A DNA stretch of 64,000 nucleotides from Bradyrhizobium sp. sBnM-33 (GCF_032917945.1 NZ_CP136624.1:6448001-6512000); one strand, 5' to 3'; counted from the first letter of the stretch, positions 1-9,721 are shown. A program made the numbers and translations. The notes: generated by a model not told the origin, from the letters alone.

Positions 1-183
1 GGGGTTCTGCTGACGCGCGTCCCGAAGTGGTCCGCCGTGAAGGCTTGGGGGGTTAGGCTCGTCAAGCGCAACGGACTCCGCAAGGCAAAGGTCGCAGTCG
101 CGCGTAAGCTCGCGGTCATTCTGCATCGCATGTGGATCGACGGAACCGAGTTCAACTGGTCGAAAAAGGAAATTGCTGCCTAG
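1..183 (+). CDS. IS110-family transposase, C-terminal end (partial)
   Basis: Frame 1 is open from the window edge to TAG at 181-183 and gives 60 residues. The pattern [19 protein letters not shown] followed by [12 protein letters not shown] is typical of the end of IS110/IS1111 transposases, which use a DEDD (RuvC-like) plus serine-containing Tnp domain. The catalytic residues lie upstream, outside the window. The start is missing because the gene runs off the left edge. Family assignment rests on recognition of this conserved tail; the subgroup (IS110 or IS1111) cannot be decided. Confidence 0.8.
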   Translation, partial: GVLLTRVPKWSAVKAWGVRLVKRNGLRKAKVAVARKLAVILHRMWIDGTEFNWSKKEIAA

Positions 184-1004
184 CGAGGGCATTACAGAGT
201 TTCTGCCAAACGGCGGGAAAAGACGTCCCAGCCGGGACGATGGCGATGGTGAGTTCGACAGATTTGGTGCGAGCGTCGGAAAGGACGACCGCGATTGCAA
301 CATTGAACCGCCAACGTCACCTTACGCCATCATGCGGAGGGTTCACCCCTACCGCGGAGAGAACAGTGGGCCCGGCAAGGATGATCGTGGAGAGCTTGAC
401 ACCCAGACCCGGAATTAGAGAACACTATCCCCTGAACACCGGACATGGCTGTATCAGTTATGAATGCCGCTTTGACGGCGACATGCGGATCATCGGGACG
501 CCGGTCAATTGGCTGGAGACCCGTCCCGAACACAGTGAACATCTTCTAAGATATTGATTTTCTTGCTGTGACGCGCGTTTCCGCCACGTTTTGTTCACGG
601 TCGTTTCACCCAATTCGTTGCGATTTCGTTGCGGCTGTTCTCAACGAGAACGGTACTCGCCGGAGCATTGGGAATTTTTCGGATGCCCGATGCGCTTGGC
701 GACTCGGAGCAGTGGTCCGCCGCCCAAGCGGTATTTGTTGGTTCGGCTCCCTCGCGAGGACGGCATGCTGCGGCTCTCTTGCGGCGAGGTGGTTAAGTGT
801 TCTGTGAACCATCGGGGGCTGGAGTTGCTGGTCCGCTACATCGCGAAACCCACTATCGCCGAGCCACTGTTTTCTTACCGGAGGGTAGCATAGCTCGCGA
901 CGTAGCTGTTTCATAACGTGCCCAAAGCCGCGCGGAGAGGCGCTGAACCGAGCTAGATTTGTTAGAGGATGCGCGTCGCAAGTCAGGAGCTGACGCCACG
1001 TCCG
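184..1004. other. Gene-poor stretch, probably IS right end plus intergenic DNA
   Basis: No open frame here looks like a protein: the frames overlap on both strands, lack ribosome binding sites and resemble nothing I know. The first 300-400 bases directly follow the transposase stop and should contain the right end of the IS element. In the IS1111 subgroup this end can encode the guide (bridge) RNA. I could not fix the element boundary. An uncharacterised frame at 591-893 (+) was looked at and left out. Confidence 0.4.
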
Positions 1005-3326
1005 CTACATCGGATCGAAAGCGCGGATCGGCGGAAGATTGCCATTGAACCGCTCCACCTCGACAGTCGTGAGCTGGCCGGTGCAGCCTTGCGCGAAGGA
1101 TGAGGTACCGATGTCGCGTGTGAGCACATTCGGATTGCCGTGAACGCAGAGCGGTGTCTCTTCCTCCGGATCCATCGGGTCGTACCACGCGCCGGTCGGT
1201 AGCTGGACGACACCGGGAGCGATGCCGTCGGTGATATCCACCGCGGCAAGACAGGCTCCGCGTTCGTTGAACAGGCGGATGATGTCGCCATCCATGATCC
1301 CGCGAACGTCCGCGTCGCGCGGATTCATGCGCGCGACCTCGCGGCCGCGATGTTTGGCCCCGGTCGAATGTCCGCCAAAGTCGAGCTGGCTATGCAAACG
1401 CGTCACCGGCTGATTGGCGACAAGGAAGCACGGCGAGCCCGGCTTGGGCACGTCGGTCTTCTCGAGCCAAACCGGATGGCCCGGGCAGTCCGCATCGCCA
1501 TGGCCCGCGATCTTCTTCGAGAAAATCTCGATCCGTCCGCTTGGTGTCGGAAGGGGATGAGCGATCGGATCTTCGCGGAAGCGGCGGAGCTTACCGCCGT
1601 CGTCGAGGTGTTGCGGCACGATCAGGCTGCCGCGCTCCCAGAATTCCTCGAAGCTCGGGGCCGGGAGGCCGCGCGCGGCGAGCGAGGCACGGGTCGGTTC
1701 GTAGAGATGCGCCAGCCACTGCCGTGCCGTGCGGCCTTCGGTGAAGGCGTCACGGGCGCCGAGACGTTCGGCAATATCGGTGAAGATCTCATAGTCGTCG
1801 CGCGCAAGGCCAAACGGCTCCGCGATCCGGTGCATGGCGACCATCAGGGGATCGTTGGTGGAATAGCCGATGTCCTCGCGCTCGAGCGTCATCGTGCAGG
1901 GCAGGACGATATCGGCGTGGCGGGCCGTGGCGGTCCAGGCGAGCTCATGCACAACCAGCGTGTCGAGCCGGGCGAAGGCTTTGCGGAGGCGGTTGAGATC
2001 CTGGTGGTGATGGAAGGGATTGCCGCCTGCCCAGTAGACGAGACGGATGTCCGGATAGACGCGTGTCTCGCCGTTGTAGCGATAGGTGGTGCCGGGATTG
2101 AGCAGCATATCGGCGATGCGCGCCACTGGAATGAAGTCCGTGACACCATTGCGGCCTTGCCCTAGCGTCGGCCCCGGCACATCGTTCACGCGGCGGCCGT
2201 AATAGCCGATCGCACCGAGCGAATAAGCATAGCCGCCTCCAGGCAAGCCGATCTGGCCGAGAGCTGCCGCCAGCACCATGCCCATCCACACCGGCTGCTC
2301 GCCATGCTCCGAGCGCTGCAGCGAATGGGAGACGGTGATCAGCGCGCGCCGCCCGGCAAGTCGACGGGCAAGTTTCCTGATCGTGTTCGTGTCGATACCG
2401 CAAATCGTGGTGGCCCATTCGGCACTCTTAGGTTGCCCATCCGTCTCGCCGGTCAGATAGCGCAGGAAGATCGGCCAGCCCTGGGTATAGCGATCGAGGA
2501 AGGCCTGATCGTGCAGGCCTTCGCTGACCAGCGTGTGGACGATCCCGAGCATCAGGGCCGTGTCGGTGCCGGGCACGGCCGTCATCCATTCGGCACCGGC
2601 CTCCGCGGGCAGATCGTCGCGCAGCGGACTGACCAGGATGAACTCGCAGCCACGCCGGCGCGCCGCGGCCATGGCGCCGCGCTCGACATGCTTGCTGATC
2701 GAGCCGCCGGCCACCATGGAGTTCTTCAGCGCCATGCCGCCGAATGCCAGCACGATTTCGCTTTCGGCCGCGATCTGCTCCCAGGTGACGTTGCGCTTGG
2801 TGATGTCTTCGTAACCCGCCAGGATCTGCGGCAGCAGCACGGAGGACGCGCCCGAGGAATAGGTGTTTACCGAACGCACATAGCCGCCCATCGCGATGTT
2901 GAGGAAGCGGTGAACCTGGCTCTGCGCGTGATGAAAGCGGCCCGCGCTCGACCAGCCATAGGAACCGCCGAAGACCGCACCAGGGCCGCTTGTGTCGCGG
3001 ATGCGCGATAGCTCGCCAGCCAGGATGTCGAGCGCCTTGTCCCAGCTAACGGAGACGAATTCGTCGCGGCCGCGGCGATCATCGGGGCCGGCGCCACGCT
3101 CAAGCCAGCCGCGGCGTATCGCCGGCTGCGCGATGCGCGCCTGATGGTGCAACGCGCCGGGGAAGTTGCCGATGATGCCGTTCGGATCAGGATCCCCCGC
3201 ATACGGCCTGACTTCGAGTCCAGCCTCGCTGTGACGCGCCGAGAACACGCCCCAGTGCGAGGTGTGCGGCTTGAAGCCGTCCGACAGATCGAGGCCGGGA
3301 TCGGGGTAGCCAATCATCTCGTTCAT
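1005..3326 (-). CDS. BisC/TorA-type molybdopterin oxidoreductase (biotin or methionine sulfoxide reductase-like)
   Basis: A 773-residue DMSO-reductase-family enzyme carrying bis-MGD molybdenum. Residues 119-130 (FGGSYGWSSAGR) contain the expected serine molybdenum ligand (about Ser127) of the BisC/TorA/DorA branch. There is no N-terminal Fe-S cysteine motif and no twin-arginine signal, so a cytoplasmic BisC-like S- or N-oxide reductase fits better than the periplasmic TorA/DorA. The C-terminal molydopterin-dinucleotide-binding domain lies around residues 640-760. ATG at 3326 was chosen because GGAAG precedes it; a further upstream in-frame ATG at 3374 has no site. The natural substrate (biotin sulfoxide, methionine sulfoxide or TMAO) cannot be told from sequence. 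It stands alone, read leftward. Confidence 0.85.
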   Translation of the reverse strand: MNEMIGYPDPGLDLSDGFKPHTSHWGVFSARHSEAGLEVRPYAGDPDPNGIIGNFPGALHHQARIAQPAIRRGWLERGAGPDDRRGRDEFVSVSWDKALDILAGELSRIRDTSGPGAVFGGSYGWSSAGRFHHAQSQVHRFLNIAMGGYVRSVNTYSSGASSVLLPQILAGYEDITKRNVTWEQIAAESEIVLAFGGMALKNSMVAGGSISKHVERGAMAAARRRGCEFILVSPLRDDLPAEAGAEWMTAVPGTDTALMLGIVHTLVSEGLHDQAFLDRYTQGWPIFLRYLTGETDGQPKSAEWATTICGIDTNTIRKLARRLAGRRALITVSHSLQRSEHGEQPVWMGMVLAAALGQIGLPGGGYAYSLGAIGYYGRRVNDVPGPTLGQGRNGVTDFIPVARIADMLLNPGTTYRYNGETRVYPDIRLVYWAGGNPFHHHQDLNRLRKAFARLDTLVVHELAWTATARHADIVLPCTMTLEREDIGYSTNDPLMVAMHRIAEPFGLARDDYEIFTDIAERLGARDAFTEGRTARQWLAHLYEPTRASLAARGLPAPSFEEFWERGSLIVPQHLDDGGKLRRFREDPIAHPLPTPSGRIEIFSKKIAGHGDADCPGHPVWLEKTDVPKPGSPCFLVANQPVTRLHSQLDFGGHSTGAKHRGREVARMNPRDADVRGIMDGDIIRLFNERGACLAAVDITDGIAPGVVQLPTGAWYDPMDPEEETPLCVHGNPNVLTRDIGTSSFAQGCTGQLTTVEVERFNGNLPPIRAFDPM

Positions 3327-3614
3327 CACGTCTTCCTTATCGCAGAGCGGCGGTCGGGCCGAGCCCGGTCGCAACTATCCAACAGTATACTGATCTGCTT
3401 TCCAATGTCGTCGGTTCAGCACTGCTGGAAACGCAGGGGTACCCGAGTGGGCAGTCACGTACACAATCTGGTTGAGGTGCCACGCCACAAGAAAGCGCGA
3501 TCTCGTGGTGGTTTCAGCCGTTGTGTTAGCCAGCGCGGGCTATGCCGTCTCTTCCTTAGGTAGTCGATTTCGCGTCGTCCGTCGCGGAGTTCGGCTCGGC
3601 AAGAAGATGACTTC

Positions 3615-4214
3615 TCACGTTGTCGACTGTTCTTCGAAAACTTTGACGGATACGTTCGCCACTTGTCGCAGTACTTCGCGATCGGCGCCTGATGACGCCA
3701 TCACGCCCATGCCGGCGGACACCGCCGAAAGATAGCGCGCCAGCGCGGCAGCGTCGGCGGTTTGCTTCAGATCGCCCTCCTTCTTCGCCCTGACGAAGCG
3801 TTCGCGGAGTTGATCCTCGGTCAGTGCACGGCGCGCTGCGAGCTCGAAGGGAACGTTCTCCGAACCGGTACCGCACGCAAGGCCGCCTTGCACGAGCAGG
3901 CAACCGGGCGGATTGTCGGGATCGGTTTGGCTGTCTGCGGTACCCATGAGCATCCGCTCCGCGACGTCGCGGGCGGTCGGCGCGCTCAAAACCCCCTCCA
4001 TCCAGGCGGCACGTTTGGCCGTGTACCGGTCGAGGGCCGCCTTCAGGAGACCTTCCTTATTTCCAAATGCCGCATAGAGGCTCGGCGGGTTAATGCCCAT
4101 CGCCTCGGTAAGCTGGGCAATGGTCGCGCCCTCATAGCCATGTCTCCAGAAGACTTCCATCGCCTGATCCAATGCAGCATCGGCGTCGAATTCTCTCGGG
4201 CGTCCCATGGCCAT
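3615..4214 (-). CDS. TetR/AcrR-family transcriptional repressor
   Basis: A 199-residue TetR-family regulator. Residues 4-60 form the DNA-binding helix-turn-helix (GRPREFD start, then GATIAQLTEAMGINPPSLYAAFGNKEGL), and the rest is the ligand-binding C-terminal domain. ATG at 4214 is preferred because GGGAG lies 8 bases upstream; ATG at 4208 is the alternative. It is divergent from the RND efflux genes, so the usual inference is repression of the pump and of itself, released by a pump substrate. Two palindrome copies in the shared 203-bp gap support this. Confidence 0.9.
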   Translation of the reverse strand: MAMGRPREFDADAALDQAMEVFWRHGYEGATIAQLTEAMGINPPSLYAAFGNKEGLLKAALDRYTAKRAAWMEGVLSAPTARDVAERMLMGTADSQTDPDNPPGCLLVQGGLACGTGSENVPFELAARRALTEDQLRERFVRAKKEGDLKQTADAAALARYLSAVSAGMGVMASSGADREVLRQVANVSVKVFEEQSTT

Positions 4215-4334
4215 TCGCGTTACTCCCTTGATGTCGACGCCGTTTTTCCGCTCGGCGTTCAATCCTCTAACCTTCTGATCTATCGTGGTTCTTTTATTTG
4301 ATTTCCAGTCTTGCGGGTTGCGACATAAGATTTT

Positions 4335-4350
4335 CGTAGTGTGCAGTACA
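4335..4350. promoter_or_regulatory. Imperfect copy of the TetR operator palindrome
   Basis: CGTAGTGTGCAGTACA matches the perfect palindrome at 4386-4401 at 12 of 16 positions and lies exactly 51 bases away. It sits between the divergent tetR and efflux genes. A role as a second repressor site is inferred from the similarity and location. Confidence 0.5.
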
Positions 4351-4385
4351 TAAGTATCTTGCGAACCATCGTCCAGCTCCATATC

Positions 4386-4401
4386 TGTAGTGAACACTAC
4401 A
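4386..4401. promoter_or_regulatory. Palindromic operator upstream of the RND efflux operon
   Basis: TGTAGTGAACACTACA has perfect 7-base arms around AA. It ends 16 bases before the membrane-fusion-protein start codon and just before its GGAG ribosome site, so a bound dimer would block the transcription start or early leader. The size suits a TetR dimer. The link to the adjacent TetR regulator is inference. Confidence 0.65.
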
Positions 4402-4417
4402 TTTATGGAGCGCGCAA

Positions 4418-5644
4418 ATGCCCCCATCCGCCAATACCTCCCGTTCCGGCCAATTCCGACGCGTTGTCGGCGGCGTTGCCATCATCGGCGTCCTCGCGGC
4501 GGCCGGTTCGATCGCGAGCGGCCGCTATTTTCATGCGGCCCAGGCGACCACAGGGACCGCACCCGAGCAGGCCGTCTCCGTCACGATCGCGGTGATCGAG
4601 CCGCGTCGGACCGCGCTGTGGGATGACTTCTCTGGACGTCTCGAAGCCGTCAACCGCGTCGAGCTCCGCCCACGCGTCGCTGGCGCGATCCTGTCGGCCA
4701 ACTTTGCCGAGGGCGCGTTGGTGAAAGCTGGCGATGTCCTGTTCAAGATTGATCCCGCGCCCTACGCCGCCGAAGTGGATAAGGCGAGCGCGCAGCTCGA
4801 GGCAGCAAAAGCGCGTGCGATCTTCACTGCGAGCGAAGTCGAGCGCGGCGCGCAACTCGTCGGCAACGCCGTCGTCACGCGGCGCGATTTCGATCAGCGC
4901 GAGAACGCCAATCGCGAAGCCATCGCCAATGTGAAGGCGGCCGAGGCGACGCTGCAGACTGCAAAGCTCAATCTAGACTACACCGAGGTCCGTGCACCCG
5001 TCGATGGCCGCGTCGGCAAGATCGAGGTGACGGTCGGAAACCTCGTGGCCGCAGGGACTGCCTCCCCGGTCCTGACCTCTCTGGTCTCTGTCAACCCGAT
5101 CTATGCAAGTTTCAATGCGGACGAAGAGATCGTGCTGCGGGCGCTGAATTCCATTGCAGATAGTTCCGGCAAGCGCGGCAATCTTGATCAAATACCCGTC
5201 GAGATGACCACCTCTGGCGGCACATCGGCCAAAGGCCATATCCAGTTGATCGACAACCAGGTCAATGGCCAGAGCGGCACGATACGCGTCCGCGCGGTAT
5301 TCCAGAACGAAGATGGACGCCTCATCCCCGGCCAGTTCGCGCGGGTGCGGATGGGCCAGCCTCAGCAACAGACGCTGGTGATGATCGACGAGCGAGCCAT
5401 CGGTACCGATCAGGATAAGAAGTCCGTTATGGTGGTCAGCGACGACAACCGCGCGGTCTATCGCGGAATATCGCTCGGCGGCGCCGTCGACGGGCTCCGC
5501 ATCGTGACGGGTGGCCTAAAATCCGGTGACCGCATCGTCGTGAACGGCCTCCAGCGGGTACGCCCGGGCGCGCTCCTGAAGACCGAAATTGCGGAGATGG
5601 GCTCGCGCGGACCGCAGCAAGCATCGAACGCCGGCAGCCGGTAA
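4418..5644 (+). CDS. RND efflux periplasmic adaptor (membrane fusion protein)
   Basis: A 408-residue AcrA/MexE-type adaptor that bridges the inner-membrane RND pump and an outer-membrane channel. A hydrophobic N-terminal anchor spans about residues 15-35. The biotinyl-lipoyl halves and alpha-hairpin cover about 75-210 (VELRPRVAGAILS, then LDYTEVRAPVDGRVG), followed by beta-barrel and membrane-proximal domains. There is no lipobox cysteine. GGAG lies 8 bases before ATG. The permease gene follows after 41 bases. No outer-membrane factor gene is nearby, so a TolC/OprM-like partner must be encoded elsewhere. Confidence 0.93.
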   Translation: MPPSANTSRSGQFRRVVGGVAIIGVLAAAGSIASGRYFHAAQATTGTAPEQAVSVTIAVIEPRRTALWDDFSGRLEAVNRVELRPRVAGAILSANFAEGALVKAGDVLFKIDPAPYAAEVDKASAQLEAAKARAIFTASEVERGAQLVGNAVVTRRDFDQRENANREAIANVKAAEATLQTAKLNLDYTEVRAPVDGRVGKIEVTVGNLVAAGTASPVLTSLVSVNPIYASFNADEEIVLRALNSIADSSGKRGNLDQIPVEMTTSGGTSAKGHIQLIDNQVNGQSGTIRVRAVFQNEDGRLIPGQFARVRMGQPQQQTLVMIDERAIGTDQDKKSVMVVSDDNRAVYRGISLGGAVDGLRIVTGGLKSGDRIVVNGLQRVRPGALLKTEIAEMGSRGPQQASNAGSR

Positions 5645-5685
5645 ATCGTGCAGCGCTAACGACCGTCAGCGCTTGGGGCATAGCA

Positions 5686-8600
5686 ATGAATCTCTCAAAG
5701 TTCTTCATCGATCGGCCGATTTTTGCCGGTGTGCTTTCGATCGTGATCTTCCTGGCCGGCCTGATCTCGCTCTTTGCCATGCCGATCTCGGAGTATCCGG
5801 ACGTCGTGCCGCCCTCCGTGGTGGTGCGCGCGACCTACCCCGGCGCCAATCCGAAGGTGATCGCGGAGACAGTGGCAACGCCGATCGAGGAGCAGATCAA
5901 CGGCGTCGAGAACATGCTCTACATGAGCAGCCAGGCAACCACCGACGGGGCGATGACGCTGACAGTGACGTTCCGCCTCGGCACCGATCCTGACAAGGCG
6001 ACACAGCTTGTGCAGAACCGCGTGCAACAGGCCGAGCCGCGCCTGCCGGCGGTAGTTCGCCAGCTCGGCATTATCACCAAGAAGAGCTCGCCCGACCTCA
6101 CCATGGTCGTGCACCTGCTGTCGCCAAACAACCGCTACGATATGACGTATCTCCGCAACTACGCGGTGCTGAACGTCAAGGACCGCCTTGCGCGGATCGA
6201 CGGCGTCGGTGATGTCCAGCTCTACGGTGCCGGCGACTACTCGATGCGCGTCTGGGTCGACCCGCAGAAGGCCGCCGAGCACGGCCTGACTGCAAGCGAC
6301 ATCGTGAGGGCGATCCAGGCGCAGAACGTCGAGGCCGCCGCCGGCGTGGTCGGCTCCTCGCCGAGCGTCAAGGGCATCGACCTTCAGATGTCGGTCAACG
6401 CCGAAGGTCGGCTCGCGAGTGAAGAACAGTTCGGCGACATCGTGGTCAAGACCGGTTCGCGTGGCGAGGTGGTGCGGCTGCGCGACGTCGCGCGCATCGA
6501 ATTAGGTGCGTCCGAATACGGCCTGCGCTCGCTGCTCGACAACAAACAGGCGGTGGCGATCCCGATCTTCCAGGCGCCAGGCTCCAACGCGCTCCAGATC
6601 TCCGACCAAGTCCGCTCCACCATGGCCGAGATCAAGAAGAACATGCCCGAGGGCGTATCCTACCAGATCGTCTACGACCCCACACAGTTCGTGCGCTCGT
6701 CGATCGAGGCGGTGATCCACACGCTGCTGGAAGCGATCGCGCTGGTGGTACTGGTGGTCATCCTGTTCCTCCAAACCTGGCGGGCTTCCATCATTCCGCT
6801 CCTGGCCGTGCCGGTGTCGATCATCGGCACATTCGCCGTGATGCACGTGTTCGGCTTCTCCATCAATGCGCTCAGCCTGTTCGGCCTGGTGCTCGCGATC
6901 GGCATCGTCGTCGACGACGCTATCGTCGTGGTCGAGAACGTCGAGCGCAACATCGAGGCCGGGCTGTCGCCGCGAGACGCCACCTACCAGGCAATGCGGG
7001 AGGTCTCCGGCCCCATCATCGCGATCGCACTGGTCTTGATTGCCGTATTCGTTCCCCTCGCCTTCATCTCCGGCCTCACCGGACAATTCTACAAGCAGTT
7101 CGCGCTGACGATCGCGATTTCGACCGTGATCTCCGCGATCAACTCCCTGACGCTGTCGCCGGCATTGTCGGCGTTGCTGCTCAAGGGCCACAATGAGCCC
7201 AAGGACAGGCTTACCCTCATTCTGGAGAAAGGGCTCGGCTGGTTCTTCCGCGGCTTCAACCGCGCCTTCGCGCGCGCCTCGGAGAATTATAGCGGCAGCG
7301 TGTCCAAAGTGATCTCTCGCAAGGCGGCGGTGATGGGCGCCTATGTGCTCCTGATTGGCCTGACCGCCCTACTCTTCCAGCAGGTGCCGAGCGGCTTCGT
7401 CCCGGGTCAGGACAAGCAGTACCTCGTCGGCTTCGCACGCCTGCCCGACGGCGCCGCGCTCGACCGCACCGAAGAGGTCATCCGCAAGATGAGCGACATT
7501 GCGCTGACGCAGCCCGGCGTCGAGAGCTCGGTAGCGTTTCCCGGCCTTTCGATCTCCGGTTTCACCAACTCCTCCAACGCCGGCATCGTGTTCTCTACCT
7601 TGAAGCCGTTCGACGAGCGCAAGGATCCCGCGTTGAGTGGCCCCGCGATCGCGGCCGAGCTGAACAAGAAATATGCCGGGATCCAGGAAGCCTTCATCGC
7701 CATGTTCCCGCCGCCACCGGTCAACGGGCTCGGCACCATCGGCGGCTTCAAACTCCAGATCGAGGACCGCGCCGGCCTCGGCTATGACGCGCTGAACGAG
7801 GCGACCAAGGCGTTCATGGCCGCGATGCAGAAGGCACCGGAAATCGCCGGCGTCTTCTCGAGCTTCCAGGTCAACGTGCCACAGTTGTTCGCCGACATTG
7901 ACCGCACCAAGGCCTTGCAGCTCGGCGTGCCCGTGACAGAAGTCTTCAACACGCTGCAGATCTATCTGGGCTCGTACTACGTCAACGACTTCAACAAGTT
8001 TGGGCGCACCTATTCGGTCCGTGTGCAGGCCGACGCGCCGTTCCGCGCGCGGGCCGACGACATCAGGCAATTGAAGGTGCGCTCTGCGTCCGGCGACATG
8101 ATCCCGCTCTCGGCGCTCTTGAAGATTCGCCAGAGCGCCGGGCCTGAACGCGCGATCCGTTACAACGGTTTCTTGTCCTCCGACATCAACGCCGCGGCAG
8201 CGCCCGGGTATTCCTCCGGCCAGGCCCAGGAAGCGGCCACGCGCATCGCCTCCGAAGTACTACCGCCTGGCTTCGCCTTTGAATGGACCGACCTGACTTA
8301 TCAGGAGTTCATCGCCGGCAACTCCGGCATCTGGGTTTTTCCACTCGCGATCCTCCTCGTGTTCCTGGTGCTGGCTGCGCTCTATGAGAGCCTGATCCTG
8401 CCCCTGTCGATCATCATGATCGTGCCAATGGGGTTGCTTGCCGCGATGTTCGGCGTCTGGATGTCGAAGGGCGACAATAACGTCTTCACCCAGATCGGAT
8501 TGATCGTGCTGGTGGGATTGTCTGCCAAGAACGCGATCCTTATCGTCGAATTCGCGCGCGAACTGGAGTTCGCAGGTCGTTCGCCGATACGGGCAGCGAT

Positions 8601-8874
8601 CGAGGCAAGCCGCCTGCGGCTGCGTCCGATCCTGATGACCTCGATGGCATTCATCATGGGCGTCTTGCCCCTGGTGCTCTCGACCGGTGCCGGTTCGGAA
8701 ATGCGCCGAGCTATGGGCGTCGCCGTCTTCTCTGGCATGATCGGCGTCACGGTGTTTGGCCTGTTCCTGACACCCGTCTTCTATGTTCTGTTGCGCACCG
8801 TCACGGGACTGAAGCCACTGACCAACCATTCCGCCAATGCGGCGACCGGTCACGCGCCAGAGCCCAGTCGCTAA
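5686..8874 (+). CDS. RND multidrug efflux permease (HAE1/MexF/AcrB type)
   Basis: A 1062-residue inner-membrane proton-driven drug exporter, normal length for the HAE1 family. The start MNLSKFFIDRPIFAGVLS is the family's first transmembrane segment. Two large periplasmic loops follow, and twelve membrane segments fall in the usual 1+5 and 1+5 arrangement. TM4 carries the paired aspartates of the proton relay (GIVVDDAIVVVENVER, about residues 405-420). A second family motif, GLSAKNAILIVEFA, lies in the C-terminal half. It is cotranscribed with the adaptor gene 41 bases upstream. Closest by eye to MexF-like pumps; substrates unknown. Confidence 0.95.
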   Translation: MNLSKFFIDRPIFAGVLSIVIFLAGLISLFAMPISEYPDVVPPSVVVRATYPGANPKVIAETVATPIEEQINGVENMLYMSSQATTDGAMTLTVTFRLGTDPDKATQLVQNRVQQAEPRLPAVVRQLGIITKKSSPDLTMVVHLLSPNNRYDMTYLRNYAVLNVKDRLARIDGVGDVQLYGAGDYSMRVWVDPQKAAEHGLTASDIVRAIQAQNVEAAAGVVGSSPSVKGIDLQMSVNAEGRLASEEQFGDIVVKTGSRGEVVRLRDVARIELGASEYGLRSLLDNKQAVAIPIFQAPGSNALQISDQVRSTMAEIKKNMPEGVSYQIVYDPTQFVRSSIEAVIHTLLEAIALVVLVVILFLQTWRASIIPLLAVPVSIIGTFAVMHVFGFSINALSLFGLVLAIGIVVDDAIVVVENVERNIEAGLSPRDATYQAMREVSGPIIAIALVLIAVFVPLAFISGLTGQFYKQFALTIAISTVISAINSLTLSPALSALLLKGHNEPKDRLTLILEKGLGWFFRGFNRAFARASENYSGSVSKVISRKAAVMGAYVLLIGLTALLFQQVPSGFVPGQDKQYLVGFARLPDGAALDRTEEVIRKMSDIALTQPGVESSVAFPGLSISGFTNSSNAGIVFSTLKPFDERKDPALSGPAIAAELNKKYAGIQEAFIAMFPPPPVNGLGTIGGFKLQIEDRAGLGYDALNEATKAFMAAMQKAPEIAGVFSSFQVNVPQLFADIDRTKALQLGVPVTEVFNTLQIYLGSYYVNDFNKFGRTYSVRVQADAPFRARADDIRQLKVRSASGDMIPLSALLKIRQSAGPERAIRYNGFLSSDINAAAAPGYSSGQAQEAATRIASEVLPPGFAFEWTDLTYQEFIAGNSGIWVFPLAILLVFLVLAALYESLILPLSIIMIVPMGLLAAMFGVWMSKGDNNVFTQIGLIVLVGLSAKNAILIVEFARELEFAGRSPIRAAIEASRLRLRPILMTSMAFIMGVLPLVLSTGAGSEMRRAMGVAVFSGMIGVTVFGLFLTPVFYVLLRTVTGLKPLTNHSANAATGHAPEPSR

Positions 8875-9248
8875 TGCGGCACGCTGGTCGAACGAGGGAC
8901 AGTGGTTGGCCGGCAGCCATACGGATTCCGCATGCGTTCCTTACAACGGATCGAAAGTCCTACAAGTCCGGGCTTGACCGACCCGAACCCATTGGTTGGT
9001 ATCGCCACGCCAAAGCCGAGTTACGCGACATGATCGAACTCACCCCCGCGCGAAATCGCCCGACAACGCCACGGCCAGTCGGGAATCCAATAGCTGAAGC
9101 ACCCGATCTCGAGAATCGCGCGAGGCAGAGACGTATCACACAACAGCCCTTCGGCCCGCCATACCTCTAACCGCTGCTGACCGCAAGCGCGCCGCATCGA
9201 GTCAGCGGATTTCGACCAATCTTGGGCTCGGGTCTCGGCGGGCCCGAT
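8875..9248. other. Intergenic, no gene recognised
   Basis: The stretch between the RND permease and the Mth938-like gene has a 98-codon open frame starting in the permease stop region. Its product is Arg/Pro-rich with no recognisable domain and no ribosome site. I see no hairpin terminator. Confidence 0.4.
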
Positions 9249-9566
9249 TCAGCAGGTAACGTGAAAAAGGCCAATCATCTTCTTCGCGCGCGAGTTGTTG
9301 AACGTACGGATCGCCTCAGGGGTCGGCTGCAACAGGACCGTGCAACCCCTTTTCGCAAGATACGCCTCAGCCTCCAGGGATAGATGCACATTGCCCATCT
9401 CGCCCGAGCCAAGAATCAGCTGCTCGCATCCGTCCTCAAAGACGAACTTCGCTTCGTCCTTCGAGAGGACATGCGAAGTGCCGTAGTACTTCTTCGACAG
9501 CTTCTTCTTCCGCTTTGCAACTTCGCCGGACTGACGAATAATCACGTCGTGGAGTCTTTCCGTCAA
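9249..9566 (-). CDS. Mth938-like (AAMDC/DUF498) domain protein, frameshifted near its start
   Basis: The 105-residue frame matches the Mth938/AAMDC family: KYYGTSHVLSKDEAKF, then LILGSGEMGNVHLS and ending RAKKMIGLFHVTC. The family's function is poorly known. The true start is probably ATG at 9603, preceded by AGGAGG at good spacing, reading MEIERTTFGTITIDGK. That reading leaves frame around 9570-9560 and the family sequence resumes (HDVIIRQSGEV) in the next frame. One base is gained, or two lost, near the codons for KT. The ATG at 9566 has no ribosome site, so the gene may be inactive unless the shift is a sequencing error. Confidence 0.7.
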   Translation of the reverse strand: MTERLHDVIIRQSGEVAKRKKKLSKKYYGTSHVLSKDEAKFVFEDGCEQLILGSGEMGNVHLSLEAEAYLAKRGCTVLLQPTPEAIRTFNNSRAKKMIGLFHVTC

Positions 9567-9721
9567 TCGTGATGGTGCCGAATGTAGTGCGTTCGATCTC
9601 CATGGCCTGACCTCCTCATGATCCCGGCACGAGGCGCCAACTCCGCGCCGGCAGATGAGCCTGCCATCGATGTCAGGGCAGCCTGCTCGCTCGCCGGCCT
9701 GCGGGCCTCCTGTTTCCGACC

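Noticed and set aside
591..893. 100-codon plus-strand frame in the left gene-poor region
   Set aside because: No ribosome site, no recognisable domain, and a minus-strand frame covers nearly the same bases; likely chance in high-GC DNA.
6502..7191. Long Asp/Arg/His-rich minus-strand frame inside the RND permease
   Set aside because: Mirror frame of a codon-biased membrane protein gene; the repeated Asp/His pattern is an artefact of the coding strand.
8874..9170. 98-codon frame starting at the RND permease stop codon
   Set aside because: Composition is Arg/Pro-rich with no family likeness or ribosome site; stop-start closeness alone is not enough.
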